Below are positions 61,017-64,000 of a stretch of DNA of 64,000 nt, piece by piece. The notes beneath the pieces were generated by a model. The model saw nothing but the letters and a program-made list of their open reading frames with translations, did not search any database and was not told the DNA's origin. The stretch covers positions 4,162,821 through 4,226,820 of the forward strand of contig OY747713.1 of assembly GCA_963556495.2 (NCBI GenBank), written 5' to 3'. The DNA comes from Valencia hispanica (taxonomy: Eukaryota; Chordata; Actinopteri; Cyprinodontiformes; Valenciidae). Positions within the stretch are counted from its first letter, which is position 1. Each line of letters starts with the position of its first letter. Made by a program: the position numbers and the translations under genes.

Positions 61017-62090
61017 GTGGTTGCTGAAACGCCTGCTCCCACCTATCCCCGCCTTTTCCACCCATCTCCTCCTCCGACCTTACGTACTCAGCCGAGAGGC
61101 TCGCCCCTGCAGAGCTGCCTTCCCCTCCTCACCTCACACAACTCCAGCTGAGTCCCAGGTGCAGTAATTAAAACACACCAGCTGCAGCTGCACGTCTTTT
61201 GTGGGATTTATTTTCCGACTCCGTGCATGCTGCGATGATGCACAGTATGTGACGAACTGAAGGGGGAGTGTCAGAAAGAGTAGGAGGGTCTTAGAGAGGC
61301 ACAGGCGAAAATCAAGGCGTCCAATGCGGAAGTAGATTTCTTTAAGGTGGATTTGAATATATATGACGCACTTTAAAAAGACTTAAGGTGACAATTTTAT
61401 TGGAGTGTGCTATAGAAGGGTAATATGTGGCTGGAAGAAGCATAATACCCCCCCTTTAACTTGGTGATTTCAGACTACTGTAAAGGAGCTTTTAGATCAG
61501 GTTTGATTTTAGTTTTTAGTTTTACCCATCTCCGAATCTGGTTTAACATTCTTATAAAACAGTTACTGTAACTTAAGGTTTCCCCAGTTCATGGATTGAA
61601 TCTTTCTCATAAAACAGTTTTCCATCACACTGTCTGAGATTAAAGCTGCTGATTAATCTTAAAACATGTTTTTTATTAACAGATAAATCAGTTTATTGTG
61701 TTTATAAACATTGATATACTGCATCAGAGAAGTTAAAATAAATCTGTGCTATTTTTAAAAGCATTAATCAACATTTCAGTCATTTGTCCAAAGACACTTT
61801 GACATATCAGGACATGAGGAACTGAACTCATCTGACTGAAAAACAAAAACTTTATCTGCTCAGCTACAGATGCTGGAAAAGTTTACAAATTACAAAAACT
61901 GTTAGATTTCAAAGGTAAGAACAAATCAGAAACAAAATGTGATTAAATGTAGAAAATGTAATGATCATTTCATGATGTCTGGAAGTGTATTTTAAATGTT
62001 CATGACAGCATCTTCATTAAACCAGCATCTCTGCAGCTTCTTGATCCTGGACTCAGATTGATTCACAGACTGAACTGAACTTCAGACATA
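61017..62090. other. No gene; 3' flank of lectin gene E
   Basis: 61020-61480 looks like an unclassified repeat with a CpG-containing, promoter-like left part. The rest is AT-rich flank. Positions 61990-62096 resemble 32170-32260, the 3' untranslated region of gene D, which shows common origin of D and E. Confidence 0.5.
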
Positions 62091-62096
62091 AACATA

Positions 62097-63705
62097 TTAA
62101 CTCAGTCCAGCTGCTTTCTCACAGATACTTTTCTGAGGATATGTACAGGATGCAAAAAACCAGGTCTTCAGATCATCCGTTCCTCCTTTCTTTCCCATCT
62201 TCACACAGTTGGATCCAACTCTACATTCCAAACCCTGATTAGTCCAAAAACTTTGAGAAGAGCTGAAAAAAAAAAAACAGCAGGTGAGTGCTGGAGAGTT
62301 AAATTCTTCAAAGTGACACGTGATTTTTATTTATTTTATCAGTCAAACCTTTCAGTCAAAGGGGATCCGTCCACCCAGGACCATCTGTATACTTCCTCTG
62401 AAAATGTCAGTCCGATCCAGAACTTCTCCTCATCGTTCTCCATCATGTCTCTCAGTCTGGTCTCCAGGAACATCTGAACAGAAGAAGTTGATGAAAGTGA
62501 CTCTGTGAGACTTTTCTGAGATGAGAGGAAGAAACATGAAGATTTAATAAAATCAGTGAGAACATGAACCTGCAGCAGTGATTCATACCTGCTCATCTCT
62601 GCTGTCTATCTTGACCAGGTCTCCTCCCAGAGCTTTGCAGGAATGTCTGCTATCATCCCAGGAGAATTTAATGGTGGAGAAATAATAACAAGTTCCTCCA
62701 TGTGGCTCCCAGCCTTCTTCACACTTCAGACATGTCAGATCTTTAAAGACAAAGACTTCAGTGAGTCAGGAGGAAGAAATCTCTGTAGATGTTTGTGTGA
62801 TCTGGAGGCAGCAGGAGGCGTCTTCTGTCCTGCAGCTACAATCTAACTTCCTGTATCTGTCAGTCCATCAATGTCTCTAACATCATTGGAGGACAGAAAT
62901 GGGACAAAGACCAAGATCTGAATTTGCTTTCTAAATGTAAAGTGATCAATCAGCACTGAGACTTTCAGTCTGAACCTTGAGGAATCCTCCAAACTCTGAC
63001 AGACTCACCTAAGAGGTTTCTCCTCAGAGCTTCGTTCTCCTCTTTCAGGGTTTGGACGGTTTGATTGGTCAAAACATCAAAGGCTGATTCAAGAAACAAA
63101 AAAAAGTTATTTCATTTTTACACAATCTGAAACCTGGTGTTGCGCTCCAAAAGTATCAGTTTAACATTCCAGACAGTGAAATTAGGTGAAAAAATAAAAC
63201 AAAATAAATTAACAAAAGCAGTAATGGAGAAAAAAATTATCAAATCCTATCTCTTTATTTTAACAAGACTGAAAATTAAAAGATAGAAAGGGGGTTATTT
63301 TCCTGCTACAAGGATTGTGAAGCTAGAAGCTAAACAATAATGTTGAAAACCTTTCAGACTTGTAAAAACCTTCAAACTCTGACAGACTCACCTGAGAGAT
63401 TCTTTCTCAGAGCTTCATTCTCCTCTTTCAGGGTTTGGCAGCTTCGATTGGTCTCCAACATGACAGATGCTGATAAAATAAAGTTTAGAGAGGATCAGAT
63501 TGAACAGGATTGTCTTCATCAGCATCATTTCTAACTGGCTTTAATCAAACAGGAGGTGCATGGTTCAAAGCATAAAACTCACAGAGTCTGTAGATGATGA
63601 TGAGAGCAGCAGCCAGCAGAGAGCCCAGAACCAGCAGGACTACTCTCTCTGATGGCAGCTTGGAGGTTCTGTTTGGGTTTTCATGTTGAGAGACAGCAGC
63701 TTCAC
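62097..63705 (-). CDS. Lectin gene E: C-type lectin-like receptor with duplicated coiled stalk exon (partial, exon 1 not seen)
   Basis: Minus-strand exons: 63583-63705 (transmembrane, VVLLVLGSLLAAALIIIYRL), 63392-63469 and 63009-63083 (two related stalk exons, both with QTLKEENEALR), 62589-62740, 62349-62473 and 62097-62262 (CTLD, TAA stop). All phases fit. There is no proline-rich exon 4: the second stalk exon joins directly to the CTLD in phase. The CTLD has CEEGW...CYYF, GGDLVKIDSRDEQ, WIGLTF, WSWVDGSPL, NCVKMG and SICEK, so the core cysteines are present. The loop reads TNQGLE, not EPN, so calcium-dependent sugar binding is unlikely. Exon 1 is probably beyond the window. An unspliced start (MWFSSKCSS) is possible at 63733. 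Confidence 0.85.
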
Positions 63706-64000
63706 CTGAGGAGCATTTAGAGGAGAACCACATCAGAACCTGGAATCTAAACCCGACCTAATCTTAATCTCCACCCTCAGATGTCCATCATCTTCTCCTC
63801 CATCACCCAAAGGCGTCTATAGAGGGCAGGTGTAAACCCAGCAAAAATAGAAAAGGCCAGCAGGTTTGTCATCAGTGTTATGGCTTCTTTTATTCCTAGT
63901 TTAAATGCTGCCATCTTTACGCATCCTCACATTAGACATGACCGTCCTTTTGAACAATTGATGTTAAAGCAAAAAGTATAAATATAGTCCTGATTGTAAT

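Overview
The window is from a vertebrate, most likely a percomorph teleost fish. The evidence is short coding exons with GT-AG introns, a dense mix of fish-type mobile elements (Tc1-like, hAT, MITEs, L2/CR1-like LINEs, gypsy-like and retroviral LTRs), and an endogenous retrovirus with a fish-type gamma-like Env. There are no bacterial features. I cannot name the species.

The host genes form a cluster of type II transmembrane C-type lectin-like receptors (CD209/CLEC4/illr-like) with one exon plan: tiny cytoplasmic exon 1, transmembrane exon 2, short stalk exon 3, proline-containing exon 4, and C-type lectin domain (CTLD) on exons 5-7. Genes A (7027-8859) and B (18953-20785) lie in two nearly identical tandem units of about 11.94 kb (1-11936 and 11937-23877). 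A third, partial copy (23878-24701) carries exon 1 of gene C (23916-27124, complete seven-exon model). Genes D (32260-46948) and E (62097-63705, running off the right edge) are on the minus strand. Decayed lectin exons (2288-3050, 14224-14986) and an orphan exon 1 (28688) show repeated birth and death.

Two points stand out in the lectins. In A and B the exon-4 stalk has grown from about 50 bp (gene C) to 618 bp, encoding about 205 residues of Cys-Pro-rich repeats. Gene D has an ITIM-like tail (VTYVDV), and its transmembrane exon is split by an 11.8-kb provirus with 4-bp target duplications.

The provirus (33544-45344, minus strand) has two 565-bp LTRs differing by one base by eye, a 19-nt primer-binding site matching tRNA-Ala, and gag, pro, pol and env. 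It is defective: gag has a frame change and an internal UGA, a UAA separates pro from RT, the RT YxDD region is missing, and env stops at the CX6CC motif.

Other mobile DNA: a rearranged Tc1-like element in each tandem unit; a hAT MITE with a perfect 8-bp target duplication (29968-30793); a gypsy-like solo LTR (47773-48086); an L2-like LINE split by another solo LTR (48640-49965); further LINE pieces (50700-52985); a long hAT-like element (55404-58552); and a 1.4-kb palindromic element (59609-61011) whose inverted minisatellite arms flank an intact 74-codon ORF. That element is the best candidate for something undescribed. Regions not mentioned are intronic, intergenic or unclassified repeat.
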